Below are positions 9,243 through 19,680 of a stretch of DNA of 64,000 bases, piece by piece. Source of the DNA: Candidatus Rhodoferax odensensis (GTDB taxonomy: Bacteria > Pseudomonadota > Gammaproteobacteria > Burkholderiales > Burkholderiaceae_C). The translations under genes were made by a program, and so were the position numbers. The DNA is taken from NCBI GenBank assembly GCA_016718405.1, contig JADKDJ010000033.1, positions 186,001 to 250,000 of the forward strand. Reading direction: 5' to 3'. A model generated the notes under the pieces. The model searched no databases, was not told where the DNA came from, and saw only the letters and a list, made by a program, of their open reading frames with translations. The stretch's first letter is position 1. Every line of letters begins with the position of its first letter.

Positions 9243-10775
9243 CTAAAGCGGAATGTTCCCATGCTTTCGCCACGGGTTTTCCAACTTCTTGTCCCGCAAC
9301 ATCACCAACGAGCGGCAGATGCGTTTGCGGGTTTCGTGCGGCAAGATCACGTCATCGATGAAGCCACGCGCACCGGCCACAAACGGGTTGGCAAAACGGG
9401 CTTTGTACTCGGCCTCCTTGGCGGCCAGCTTGGCGGGATCGCCCTTGTCTTCGCGGAAGATGATCTCCACCGCGCCCTTGGCGCCCATCACCGCAATCTC
9501 GGCGTTGGGCCAGGCAAAGTTCACATCACCACGCAAGTGCTTGGAGCTCATCACGTCGTAGGCACCGCCATAGGCTTTGCGGGTGATCACGGTGATCTTG
9601 GGCACCGTGCACTCGGCATAGGCGTACAGCAGCTTGGCACCGTGCTTGATGATGCCGCCGTACTCTTGCGAAGTGCCGGGCATGAAGCCGGGCACATCGA
9701 CAAAGGTCACCACCGGAATATTGAAAGCATCGCAAAACCGCACGAAACGCGCCGCCTTGATGCTGCTTTTGATGTCCAGACAACCTGCCAACACCAGCGG
9801 CTGGTTGGCAACGATTCCCACCGTCTGCCCTTCCATACGGCCAAAGCCAATCAGGATGTTCTTCGCGTACTCGCTCTGCAGCTCGAAGAAGTCCCCGTCG
9901 TCCACCGTCTTGACAATCAACTCCTTCATGTCATAGGGCTTGTTGGGGTTGTCTGGCACCAGCGTATCCAGGCTCAGGTCCATGCGGTCAGCCGGGTCGC
10001 CGCTCTTGCGCACGGGCGGCTTCTCGCGGTTATTCAGCGGCAGGTAGTTGTACAGGCGCCGCAGCATCAGCAGCGCCTCGACGTCGTTCTCGAAGGCCAG
10101 GTCGGCCACGCCGCTCTTGGTGGTGTGGCTGACGGCGCCGCCCAGTTCCTCGGCCGTCACGTCCTCGTGCGTCACGGTCTTGACCACTTCCGGGCCGGTG
10201 ACGAACATGTAGGAACTGTCTTTGACCATGAAGATGAAATCGGTCATGGCCGGCGAATACACCGCGCCGCCCGCGCAGGGGCCCATGATCATGCTGATCT
10301 GCGGCACCACGCCACTGGCCATCACGTTGCGCTGGAACACGTCGGCATAACCGCCCAAGCTGGCCACGCCTTCCTGAATACGTGCGCCGCCCGAGTCGTT
10401 CAGGCCTATCACCGGTGCGCCCACTTTCATGGCCTGGTCCATGATCTTGCAGATCTTCTCGGCGTGGGCCTCGCTCAAGGCGCCGCCAAACACCGTGAAG
10501 TCCTGGCTGAATACGAACACCAGGCGGCCGTTGATCATGCCGTAGCCGGTGACCACACCGTCGCCGGGAATCTTGTTGTCGGCCATGCCGAAGTCCACAC
10601 AACGGTGTTCAACAAACATGTCCCACTCTTCGAACGTACCTTCGTCGAGCAGCAGCTCGATGCGTTCGCGCGCCGTGAGTTTGCCCTTTTTGTGTTGAGC
10701 GTCGATGCGCTTCTGGCCACCACCCAGGCGCGCCAGTTCGCGCTTGGCTTCCAGTTGTACAAGGATGTCGTGCAT
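9243..10775 (-). CDS. pccB: Propionyl-CoA carboxylase, carboxyltransferase subunit beta
   Basis: 510 residues from ATG at 10775, the usual PccB length. The frame is open 18 codons further upstream, but 10775 has AGAGAG in front and gives the family-typical start MHDILVQLEAKRELARLGGG. The protein shows the acetyl-CoA carboxylase carboxyltransferase fold twice: the N-terminal domain has GGxARIQEGV and FVTGPEVVKTVT, and the C-terminal domain has NQPLVLAGCLD, VDVPGFMPGTSQEYGGII and RKAYGGAYDVM. It transfers CO2 from carboxybiotin on PccA to propionyl-CoA. It lies 61 bp downstream of meaB, so it is probably cotranscribed with it. Confidence 0.93.
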   Translation of the reverse strand: MHDILVQLEAKRELARLGGGQKRIDAQHKKGKLTARERIELLLDEGTFEEWDMFVEHRCVDFGMADNKIPGDGVVTGYGMINGRLVFVFSQDFTVFGGALSEAHAEKICKIMDQAMKVGAPVIGLNDSGGARIQEGVASLGGYADVFQRNVMASGVVPQISMIMGPCAGGAVYSPAMTDFIFMVKDSSYMFVTGPEVVKTVTHEDVTAEELGGAVSHTTKSGVADLAFENDVEALLMLRRLYNYLPLNNREKPPVRKSGDPADRMDLSLDTLVPDNPNKPYDMKELIVKTVDDGDFFELQSEYAKNILIGFGRMEGQTVGIVANQPLVLAGCLDIKSSIKAARFVRFCDAFNIPVVTFVDVPGFMPGTSQEYGGIIKHGAKLLYAYAECTVPKITVITRKAYGGAYDVMSSKHLRGDVNFAWPNAEIAVMGAKGAVEIIFREDKGDPAKLAAKEAEYKARFANPFVAGARGFIDDVILPHETRKRICRSLVMLRDKKLENPWRKHGNIPL

Positions 10776-10836
10776 GATTTCTCTCTTTCTTTGGATAGTC
10801 GTTGTGCCCTGGGTATGCTCTTTTTTCAATAGCGAA

Positions 10837-11841
10837 TTAGGTAGTACTGGCGTGGGCCTGCAGCAGGTTTCGAGCCGCCGTCGAGGCGGGCAAGCGCCCC
10901 TGCTCGACCTCTTCGCTCAATCTTGGTAACAGCGAGCGCACCGCCGGGTCGTGCGCAAACGCGGCCTTCAGTCCAGCCTCTATGCGCTCCCACATCCAGG
11001 ACAAGGCCTGATGCTGGCGCCGCACCGCCAATAGACCGTTGGCCTGCTGCATTTGCTTGAATTCAGACACCGCGGCCCAGAAGCCGTCGATGCCCTGTCC
11101 GCAGAGTGCACTGATCTGGATCACCTTGGGATGCCAGATCGACTGATCGTGATGCGCATGATCCGCCCTGCCATGCAAACCCAGCAGCCGCAAAGACGAG
11201 CTGATCTGTGCTTGCGCGCGCGTCGCCGCCGCAGCGTCGATGTCGGCCTTGTTGATCACCACCAGGTCAGCCAGTTCCATCACGCCCTTCTTGATCGCCT
11301 GCAGGTCGTCACCCGCATTGGGCAACTGCAGCAGCACGAACATGTCGGTCATGTTGGCCACCGCCGTCTCGCTCTGACCCACGCCCACGGTCTCCACCAG
11401 CACCATGTCGTAACCCGCCGCCTCGCAGACCAGCATGGCCTCACGCGTCTTCTCGGCCACGCCGCCCAGCGTGCCACTGCTCGGGCTGGGGCGAATGTAC
11501 GCACGCTCGTGCATGGACAGCTTTTCCATGCGGGTCTTGTCACCCAGGATCGAGCCACCTGAGATGGACGACGACGGGTCAACCGCCAGCACCGCCACGC
11601 GATGGCCCTTGTCGATCAGGTACAGGCCCAGCGCTTCGATGAAGGTCGACTTGCCCACGCCCGGCACACCGCTGATACCGAGCCGAAACGATTTGGCGGT
11701 GTGCGGCAGCAGGGCGGTCAGCAGCGCATCGGCTTGCGCGCGGTGGTCGGCGCGGGTGGACTCCAGCAAGGTGATGGCCTTGGCAATCGCCCTGCGCTGC
11801 GGCAGCGCCGAACCGTGAACGATGGATTCGAACAAACTCAC
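10837..11841 (-). CDS. meaB: Methylmalonyl-CoA mutase-associated GTPase MeaB
   Basis: G3E P-loop GTPase that protects and reloads methylmalonyl-CoA mutase with adenosylcobalamin. From GTG at 11841 the product has 334 residues and starts VSLFESIVHG, matching the family. The P-loop is GVPGVGKST at 58-66, followed by AVDPSSSISGGSILGDKTRM, ETVGVGQSE and the NKAD specificity motif. The same frame stays open upstream to 12054, but those 71 codons are translated from a G/C-homopolymer tract and read as Pro/Arg/Ala noise, so I exclude them. The ribosome binding site before 11841 is weak. It sits downstream of mcm with a PIN-domain gene in between. Confidence 0.88.
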   Translation of the reverse strand: MSLFESIVHGSALPQRRAIAKAITLLESTRADHRAQADALLTALLPHTAKSFRLGISGVPGVGKSTFIEALGLYLIDKGHRVAVLAVDPSSSISGGSILGDKTRMEKLSMHERAYIRPSPSSGTLGGVAEKTREAMLVCEAAGYDMVLVETVGVGQSETAVANMTDMFVLLQLPNAGDDLQAIKKGVMELADLVVINKADIDAAAATRAQAQISSSLRLLGLHGRADHAHHDQSIWHPKVIQISALCGQGIDGFWAAVSEFKQMQQANGLLAVRRQHQALSWMWERIEAGLKAAFAHDPAVRSLLPRLSEEVEQGRLPASTAARNLLQAHASTT

Positions 11842-12054
11842 ACCCGCCGCAGCGGTCCAGCTCTCGCGGTTTGGGGGCACGCCCGGGCACGGGCGGGTGC
11901 AGTTGGGAGTGGGGGGGCGGCGCGCGGGGGGGGGGGGGCGCGGGCGCGCGCCCCCGCAGGCGGGGGGGGCGGCTCGGCTCGCGCCCGGGCTGCGCTCGAC
12001 GCGGCCCGCGCTTCGAAGTCGCCTTGGGCTACCGCAGCAAAGCTGAGCCGACAA
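11842..12054. other. G-homopolymer-rich tract upstream of meaB
   Basis: 213 bp between the PIN-domain gene and meaB. The middle part has extreme plus-strand G runs: 7 G at 11911-11917, 13 G at 11926-11938 and 8 G at 11962-11969, linked by GC repeats. Nothing else in the window resembles it. It may be a base-calling or assembly artefact, or a real low-complexity insertion left from the event that placed the PIN gene between mcm and meaB. The native meaB ribosome binding site may have been disturbed here. Confidence 0.7.
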
Positions 12055-12477
12055 CTAAGCAACCCAGTTCTCCAGCTTCAAGCCTTCGATACGCTCAAAC
12101 TCGCGGGTGTTGTTGGTGACCAAAACGGCATCTTCGCTCAGCGCCTGGCATCCCAGCAGCAAATCAATGGTTCCTATCGTCTTGCCCGCTTTTCTGAGGC
12201 GCACCGCATGTTGTGCGTAAGACCAAATCGCCGAGTTTCCCCAGGGCAACACCACCATCTCGGCCAGAAACATGTCCAACGCCCGACGATTGGCTTCAAC
12301 ACGCTGGCTGTTCATCACACCGCCGGCCAATTCCGCAGCGACCAGGGTCGAAATGACCAATTCACCCTGATTGGCCTCCTTGATGCGGGCATCAGTCAAC
12401 AGCAAATCACGCGGGGCGTCCGCCGGGTGGTCAGGCAGACTCCTTATTGGCTGATATGTACCAATAATATATACCAC
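12055..12477 (-). pseudogene. VapC/FitB-like PIN-domain toxin, probably inactive
   Basis: 140 residues from GTG at 12477, directly after the mcm stop. The C-terminal ~100 residues are a clear PIN domain of the VapC type (ISTLVAAEL, TIGTIDLLLGCQAL, LVTNNTREFERI, LKLENWVA), with acidic residues in VAAEL and TID. The N-terminus, VYIIGTY, aligns with the usual Y-I-I-D-T-N start, so the first catalytic Asp is Gly and the Asn is Tyr; the next ~25 residues do not look like a PIN domain. No VapB-type antitoxin gene is present on either side. I read it as a decayed orphan toxin inserted between mcm and meaB, where it may now be co-transcribed. An unusual active variant is less likely. Confidence 0.6.
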
Positions 12478-14643
<2,166 letters not shown>

Positions 14644-14809
14644 AAGGGTATGCCTTGGCAGTGGGTGGCTCCAACAGCGTGCCGCGTTTGAACTGAATGC
14701 CATGTTAGACCCGCAAGCAGGCCTTGAACAGCGCGATTTCCGTGGATCGAAGTGTACATTATTTATAATTATTGATGCAAAATATGGCTGCCAGCTTACA
14801 ATCCCCATC
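14644..14809. promoter_or_regulatory. Divergent promoter region of mcm and the GntR regulator
   Basis: 166 bp between two divergent starts. It contains one strongly A+T-rich block at about 14755-14785 in an otherwise GC-rich context, including TATAAT at 14764-14769 on the plus strand and TATAAA-like sequence on the minus strand. I infer that the promoters of both genes and the FCD-regulator operator lie here. I cannot fix a -35 element or a clean operator palindrome. Confidence 0.5.
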
Positions 14810-15457
14810 ATGTCAGCACAGTCCCTCTCCCCCCGCGCACTCTACGAAGAAGTAGCCGAACTGCTACGCCAGCGCATCTTCAACCGCGAGCTCGAACCCG
14901 GTAGCTGGATTGACGAGCTCAAGATCGCCCAGGACTACGGCATCAGCCGCACCCCGCTGCGCGAAGCCCTCAAGGTGCTGGCCGCCGAGGGCCTGGTCAC
15001 CATGAAGGTGCGCCGCGGCGCCTACGTCACAGAAGTGTCCGACAAAGACCTGCGCGACGTCTACCACCTGCTCAGCCTGCTTGAATCCGACGCCGCCGGC
15101 GTAGTGGCGACCCACGCTACTGATTCGCAATTGGCTGAGCTGCAGGCGCTCCACAACGAACTCGAAGCCGCCGTGCGGCCAGATCAGGTCGACCGCGACC
15201 GATTCTTTGAACTCAACGAAGCCTTTCACATGCGCCTGCTGGCCATCGCCAACAACCGCTGGCGCGACCAGATGGTGAGCGACCTGCGCAAGGTGATGAA
15301 GCTCAACCGGCACAACTCGCTGCTCAAGAGCGGCCGCATCAAGGAATCTCTGGCTGAGCACCGCGCCATCATGGCTGCGTTGGCCGAACGCAACGCCACC
15401 AACACCATGCAACGCATGCGCGATCACTTCACCAGCGGGCTTGAAGCCGCAACGTGA
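14810..15457 (+). CDS. GntR-family (FadR/FCD) transcriptional regulator
   Basis: 215 residues from ATG at 14810. The N-terminal winged helix-turn-helix (about residues 8-75) contains ELKIAQDYGISRTPLREALKVL and the wing RRGAYV. The C-terminal all-helical FCD domain carries the ligand/metal-site residues of the family (ELNEAFHMRLL, SLAEHRAIMAAL). It is divergent from the propionate/methylmalonyl-CoA operon, so it probably controls that operon in response to an acid or acyl-CoA intermediate (inference from position). The frame is open further upstream, but that segment is the shared promoter region. Confidence 0.85.
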   Translation: MSAQSLSPRALYEEVAELLRQRIFNRELEPGSWIDELKIAQDYGISRTPLREALKVLAAEGLVTMKVRRGAYVTEVSDKDLRDVYHLLSLLESDAAGVVATHATDSQLAELQALHNELEAAVRPDQVDRDRFFELNEAFHMRLLAIANNRWRDQMVSDLRKVMKLNRHNSLLKSGRIKESLAEHRAIMAALAERNATNTMQRMRDHFTSGLEAAT

Positions 15458-15513
15458 TTGCTGTGCGCCGCGCTTGCGCGCGTCGGCGCGAGGCTCGGCT
15501 GGCTGCTTTTCGC

Positions 15514-16407
15514 CTATCGACGCGTCACCAGGAAGACGCCGGGCAGGATCAACGCCGCCCCGCTCAAATGGTGCATTCCCAGGGGCTCATTGAGGACCAA
15601 CCAAGCCGCCAAGGCGGCGTACAGCGGACCGAGGTACAGCGTGACCGCAACCCGGCTCGCACCCAGTATCTTTTGGGACCAACCATAGATCCAGTACGCC
15701 GCCAGACCTGGCACCAAGGCCGCCACCACGGTCAGGACGGTGGCGGTGCCGCTCCACGCGGGCGTCTCGGGCATGCCCAGCTCCCACAGCGAAAACGGCA
15801 GCAGCACTGCCACACCGCCGGCGCAGGTAACCGCCAGCCGCGCAGTGGCGCCAAGCGTGCTGGGCCAGTGCTTTTGCAGCAAGGCGTACAGGGCCCACGA
15901 CACCATGGCCAGCACGATCCAGCCGTCGCCCGCAACCCACTGAACATCGGCAAGCGCCAGCCACTGGCCCTTGACCACAACATGCGTGACACCGGCCAAG
16001 GCCAACACCACACCCAACGCCTGGCGCAGCGCAAAGCGCTCGCCCAGAAACCACACCGCGCCAAGCGCTATCAACACTGGCGATGCAGAGTAGATCAGTG
16101 CGATGTTCATGGCGCCGGTGGTTCGCGCGCCCAGGTAAACCCAGGCCCCGCACACCACCATGCCAAAGAAACCCAGCACCACGTATTGGTGCCAGACCCG
16201 TGCCACGCTGGCACGTTCACGCCACAACTCGGCGCGCGCCATGCCTATGAGCAAGGCCCCGGCGATGGCCCAGCGGCCCAGCGCCAGCACGTGCGGCGTA
16301 ACCACGCCGGGCGCCATGCGCGCCACAATGTAGTTGACCGACCATAGCGCCGGGGTCACCCAGATCAGCGCCAAAGCCAGGCGCTGGCGTGCTTCGGGTT
16401 TAACCAC
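15514..16407 (-). CDS. EamA-family (DMT) transporter
   Basis: 297 residues from GTG at 16407, one base after the dusA stop. About ten hydrophobic segments are arranged as two five-helix EamA repeats (for example LALIWVTPALWSVNYIVARM at the start and the second repeat from about residue 155). The conserved Pro-Gly-Leu and LGPLYAALAAWLVLNEPLG segments near the end are typical of drug/metabolite exporters. Substrate unknown. The frame extends upstream into dusA, but that part is the antisense-like tail of another frame. The tight junction suggests translation coupled to dusA. Confidence 0.85.
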   Translation of the reverse strand: MVKPEARQRLALALIWVTPALWSVNYIVARMAPGVVTPHVLALGRWAIAGALLIGMARAELWRERASVARVWHQYVVLGFFGMVVCGAWVYLGARTTGAMNIALIYSASPVLIALGAVWFLGERFALRQALGVVLALAGVTHVVVKGQWLALADVQWVAGDGWIVLAMVSWALYALLQKHWPSTLGATARLAVTCAGGVAVLLPFSLWELGMPETPAWSGTATVLTVVAALVPGLAAYWIYGWSQKILGASRVAVTLYLGPLYAALAAWLVLNEPLGMHHLSGAALILPGVFLVTRR

Positions 16408-16408
16408 A

Positions 16409-17413
16409 CTAGCTTTCGGCCGACGCCCGCGTGACGCCTTGCGCCAGCGCCATGACACGGTGCGCCGGCTGTTCGTGCAGACGGTGGTCGCTCCATACCT
16501 GGCGCCAGCGGCGCGCGCCGGGCAGACCATGGCGCAGACCGAGCATGTGCCGAGCAATCACGCTCCAGGGTGTGCCGTGCTGAGCCCCCTCGCGCGCCAT
16601 GTAATCGCACATCTGTGTCTCGATTGTTTCGCGGCTGCGCTCACTCGGTTCTTCCCCAAAAAACACCTGATCCCAATCCGCCATCAACCACGGGTTGTGG
16701 TAGGCCGCTCGGCCGACCATCACGCCATCGAGGTGTCGCAGGTGATCGATGATTTGCCCGTTGCCAGTGATGCCACCATTGACACAGATGGTCAGATCTG
16801 GAAAGTCTTGTTTGAGGCGGTAGGCCAGTTCGTAACGCAGGGGCGGAATCTCCCGGTTTTCCTTCGGTGACAGGCCCTTGAGCCAGGCGTTGCGGGCATG
16901 CACGATGAACACTTGGCAACCGGCTTGTGCGACGGTACCGACGAAATCGCGCACGAAGTCGTAGCGCTCCACCTTGTCGATGCCGATGCGGTGTTTGACC
17001 GTGACCGGAATGCCAACAACATCCACCATGGCCTTGACGCAGTCAGCCACCAGTTGCGGTTCGGCCATCAGGCACGCGCCAAACGCGCCGCGCTGCACCC
17101 GCTCGCTCGGGCAGCCGCAGTTCAGGTTGATTTCGTCATAGCCCCATTGCTCGCCCAACTTGGCGCAGTGCGCCAGGTCAGTCGGCTCGCTGCCGCCGAG
17201 CTGCAGCGCAAGCGGATGCTCTTCGGCGTTGTAGCGCAAGTGGCGCGGTACGTCGCCGTGAAGCAAGGCGCCAGTGGTCACCATCTCGGTGTACAGCAGG
17301 GTGCGCTGGGTCAGCAATCGGTGGAAGTGACGACAGTGGCGATCGGTCCAGTCCATCATCGGGGCGACGGACAGCTTCCAGCGCTCTTTGTCGGTGTTTG
17401 TCACGCTCGGCAT
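16409..17413 (-). CDS. dusA: tRNA-dihydrouridine synthase A
   Basis: 334 residues, FMN TIM barrel. Start motif SVAPMMDWTDRHCRHFHR is the DusA form. The active-site loop is INLNCGCPS, with the catalytic Cys at 101. QLGGSEP, VKHRIGID, HARNAWLKGLSPKENREIPPL and the FMN-phosphate motif NGGI ... GVMVGRAAYHNP follow. It reduces U20/U20a in the D-loop of tRNAs. The DusA subtype is favoured over DusB/C by the WLKGLSPKENR segment and length. Confidence 0.93.
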   Translation of the reverse strand: MPSVTNTDKERWKLSVAPMMDWTDRHCRHFHRLLTQRTLLYTEMVTTGALLHGDVPRHLRYNAEEHPLALQLGGSEPTDLAHCAKLGEQWGYDEINLNCGCPSERVQRGAFGACLMAEPQLVADCVKAMVDVVGIPVTVKHRIGIDKVERYDFVRDFVGTVAQAGCQVFIVHARNAWLKGLSPKENREIPPLRYELAYRLKQDFPDLTICVNGGITGNGQIIDHLRHLDGVMVGRAAYHNPWLMADWDQVFFGEEPSERSRETIETQMCDYMAREGAQHGTPWSVIARHMLGLRHGLPGARRWRQVWSDHRLHEQPAHRVMALAQGVTRASAES

Positions 17414-17458
17414 GAATCGATTATCGGTGCGGCGTCCTCGCCGGGCGGCAGCAGTCGA

Positions 17459-18136
17459 TCACGGGTTGACGCACCAGGGCGCCTGCTCATGCACCAAGCC
17501 CATCCACAGCGCCCAGGCCGAACTGGCAGCCAGCGCCAGACCTGCCAGCCGCACGCCCCACTGCCCGTTGCCCTGGCGGCTCAGGCGCAGCCAGAGCCAG
17601 GGTCCCGCCATCATCGACACGCCGCTGCCCAAGGCAAACAAGGCCATGACCGCAGCGCCCTGGACCGCATGGCCGCTTAAAGTGGCCACCAGCAGGGCCG
17701 AATACAACAAGCCGCACGGCAACAGCGCCCACAGCGTGCCCACCACCAGTGGCGCACCGCGACCCCAGCCAGCGGCCATGCGGCGCGCCAAAGCCCACAG
17801 CGAGCGCCCGGCGCGCTCCAGCCAGATCGGCTGTCTGGCGCTGAACAACAGCACCAAGCCCAGCACCACCATTGCCACATGAAAGAAGCTCCAGACCGGG
17901 CGCAGCGCAGCCGATTGCACCGTGAGCCAGCCCAAACCCTGCATTGAGGCGCCCGCCAGGGCACCGAGGAGTGAATAGCCAAGCACGCGACCGGCCTGAA
18001 ACATCCACATAGCCGAATTCTTGCGCTCACCGGCCGCTTGCCCGATGCCGGCGCAGGCGGCACCGCACATGGCAATGCAGTGGGGGCCTCCGACCAGTCC
18101 CATCAGCAGCGCCGTCAGGGCCAGCGAGCTTTGCAT
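17459..18136 (-). CDS. TauE/SafE-like (COG2836) membrane protein
   Basis: 225 residues from ATG at 18136, 22 bp after hemN; the longer upstream frame overlaps hemN and is rejected. Six hydrophobic segments. MGLVGGPHCIAMCGAACAG near the N-terminus carries the two Cys and GPHC motif of the sulfite exporter TauE/SafE family members encoded beside cbb3 oxidase and fnr genes in proteobacteria. A second pore half has TLWALLPCGLLYSALLVA. Relatives are suspected to move copper, thiol or sulfur species for cytochrome oxidase assembly; the exact substrate is not shown by the sequence. Confidence 0.8.
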   Translation of the reverse strand: MQSSLALTALLMGLVGGPHCIAMCGAACAGIGQAAGERKNSAMWMFQAGRVLGYSLLGALAGASMQGLGWLTVQSAALRPVWSFFHVAMVVLGLVLLFSARQPIWLERAGRSLWALARRMAAGWGRGAPLVVGTLWALLPCGLLYSALLVATLSGHAVQGAAVMALFALGSGVSMMAGPWLWLRLSRQGNGQWGVRLAGLALAASSAWALWMGLVHEQAPWCVNP

Positions 18137-18158
18137 GCGTGGCGGCTGCTGCGCCGAG

Positions 18159-19556
18159 TCAGATGATCTTGGAGAAGCGCGCGCGGTTGCGGTCAGTCTG
18201 CAAGTAGCGGTCGAACACCATCGCCACCGCCCGCACAAAGAACCAGCCGGTCGCAGTGACCTGAATGCCGCTGTCATCAAGCGTCACCAGTCCCTGCTCA
18301 GCCAGACCCTGCAAGGCTTCGATCTCGGACGCAAAGTAGCTTTTGAACTTGATCAGATGACCCAGTTCAATGGACTCGAACAACACCTGTCCCTGGCACA
18401 TCAGGGCCATGATCACGGCCCGACGTACCAGATCATCCCGCGATAAGGCCAAGCCGCGCACCACCGGGAAGCGGCCGTGGTCAAGGTAGTCGTAATACTC
18501 CTCCAGGGTCTTGGCATTTTGACTATAAGTCGCACCAATGCGACCGATCGACGACACGCCAAGACCAATCAAGTCACAGTCGGGCTGGGTGCTGTAGCCT
18601 TGGAAATTGCGATGCAGCCGGCCCTGGCGCTTGGCTACGGCCAGCGCATCGTCGGGCAAGGCGAAGTGATCCATTCCCACATACACGTAACCCGCTGCCA
18701 TAAACGCAGCCATGGACCGTGCCAACATGGAAACCTTGGCTGGCCCACCTGGCAACTCCACTGTGGCAATACGCCGCTGCGGCTTGAAGCGCTCGGGTAG
18801 ATGCGCGTAGGCATACAGGGCGATGCGGTCCGGGCGCAGTTGCGTTACCTGCGCCAACGTGCGGTCGAAAGACTCGGGACTCTGGCGCGGCAAGCCATAG
18901 ATCAGGTCGACGTTGACCGACTCGAACCCGCGCTCACGCGCCGCCGCCACCAGGGCAAACACCTGCTCGGCTGGCTGCACCCGGTGCACGGCCTTTTGTA
19001 CGGCCGGGTCAAAATCCTGTACGCCAAAACTCAAGCGATTGAACCCAAGCTCCTTCAGGGTATCGAGCCGATTGGCGTCCACCGTGCGCGGGTCTACTTC
19101 GATCGAGTACTCGCCCCCCGGCGCCAGCGTAAAGCTGCGCTTGAACATTGCCATGAGCTCGCGCAGTTCATCGTCGCTCAGGAACGTAGGCGTGCCGCCA
19201 CCCAAGTGCAGCTGCGATACGGTCTGCCCCAACCCGATGTGCTCGGTGTGCAGATCGACCTCGCGACTCAGGTAACGCAGGTACGGCGTGGCCCGGTCAT
19301 GATGCTTGGTAATGATTTTGTTGCAGGCACAGTAGTAGCACAACGACTCGCAAAACGGGACGTGCACATACAGCGACAGGGGCAGGCTGGTACCCGCTGC
19401 GCCGGCCCGGCGCATGCTCAGTGCCTGGATGTAGTCACCGGCAGTAAAGGCCTCAACGAACCGGTCCGCCGTCGGGTAGGAGGTGTACCGCGGGCCTGAA
19501 ACATCAAATCGACGCAGGAGCTCTTCGGAGACAGGTTCAGCGGCGGCTGCGTTCAT
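18159..19556 (-). CDS. hemN: Oxygen-independent coproporphyrinogen III oxidase (radical SAM)
   Basis: 465 residues. The radical-SAM CxxxCxxC triad is Cys69, Cys73 and Cys76, with Cys78 close by (CESLCYYCAC), then the SAM-binding GGGTPTFL and the HemN-specific YTSYPTADRF start and GLGVSSIG region. It converts coproporphyrinogen III to protoporphyrinogen IX without oxygen, supplying haem for the cbb3 oxidase in low oxygen. The ribosome binding site AAGGA lies 6 nt before ATG. An FNR-box-like site is centred about 60 bp upstream of the start, the classical arrangement for FNR-activated hemN. Confidence 0.94.
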   Translation of the reverse strand: MNAAAAEPVSEELLRRFDVSGPRYTSYPTADRFVEAFTAGDYIQALSMRRAGAAGTSLPLSLYVHVPFCESLCYYCACNKIITKHHDRATPYLRYLSREVDLHTEHIGLGQTVSQLHLGGGTPTFLSDDELRELMAMFKRSFTLAPGGEYSIEVDPRTVDANRLDTLKELGFNRLSFGVQDFDPAVQKAVHRVQPAEQVFALVAAARERGFESVNVDLIYGLPRQSPESFDRTLAQVTQLRPDRIALYAYAHLPERFKPQRRIATVELPGGPAKVSMLARSMAAFMAAGYVYVGMDHFALPDDALAVAKRQGRLHRNFQGYSTQPDCDLIGLGVSSIGRIGATYSQNAKTLEEYYDYLDHGRFPVVRGLALSRDDLVRRAVIMALMCQGQVLFESIELGHLIKFKSYFASEIEALQGLAEQGLVTLDDSGIQVTATGWFFVRAVAMVFDRYLQTDRNRARFSKII

Positions 19557-19608
19557 TGGAAATCCTTGGCAAACTCGTTAAATATGCACCAGTTGCAAAA
19601 CAAAATCC

Positions 19609-19622
19609 TTGATACGCGTCAA
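19609..19622. promoter_or_regulatory. FNR-box-like site between hemN and fnr
   Basis: TTGATACGCGTCAA matches the FNR/ANR consensus TTGATnnnnATCAA at nine of ten defined positions (G for A in the right half). A TATTTA candidate -10 for hemN lies at 19584-19579 on the minus strand, which would put the box near -42 of hemN, the usual activating position. It is shared by the divergent fnr gene. Confidence 0.75.
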
Positions 19623-19651
19623 ACTACAATTAGTCTAGGGGTACTCAGGAA

Positions 19652-19665
19652 TTGACCCACATCAG
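19652..19665. promoter_or_regulatory. Weaker second FNR-like site just upstream of fnr
   Basis: TTGACCCACATCAG matches eight of ten consensus positions. It ends 15 bp before the fnr start, where bound FNR would more likely block than activate transcription, consistent with autorepression. Two mismatches make this tentative. Confidence 0.4.
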
Positions 19666-19680
19666 CTGTAAACTCATTGG

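Noticed and set aside
9171..10832. Plus-strand open frame of 553 codons antisense to pccB
   Set aside because: Composition is His/Ala/Val-rich noise, typical of the antisense of a GC-rich gene; pccB on the other strand is unambiguous.
11842..12054. N-terminal extension of MeaB by 71 residues
   Set aside because: Translated from G/C homopolymers, gives a Pro/Arg/Ala string absent from MeaB proteins; GTG at 11841 gives the normal N-terminus.
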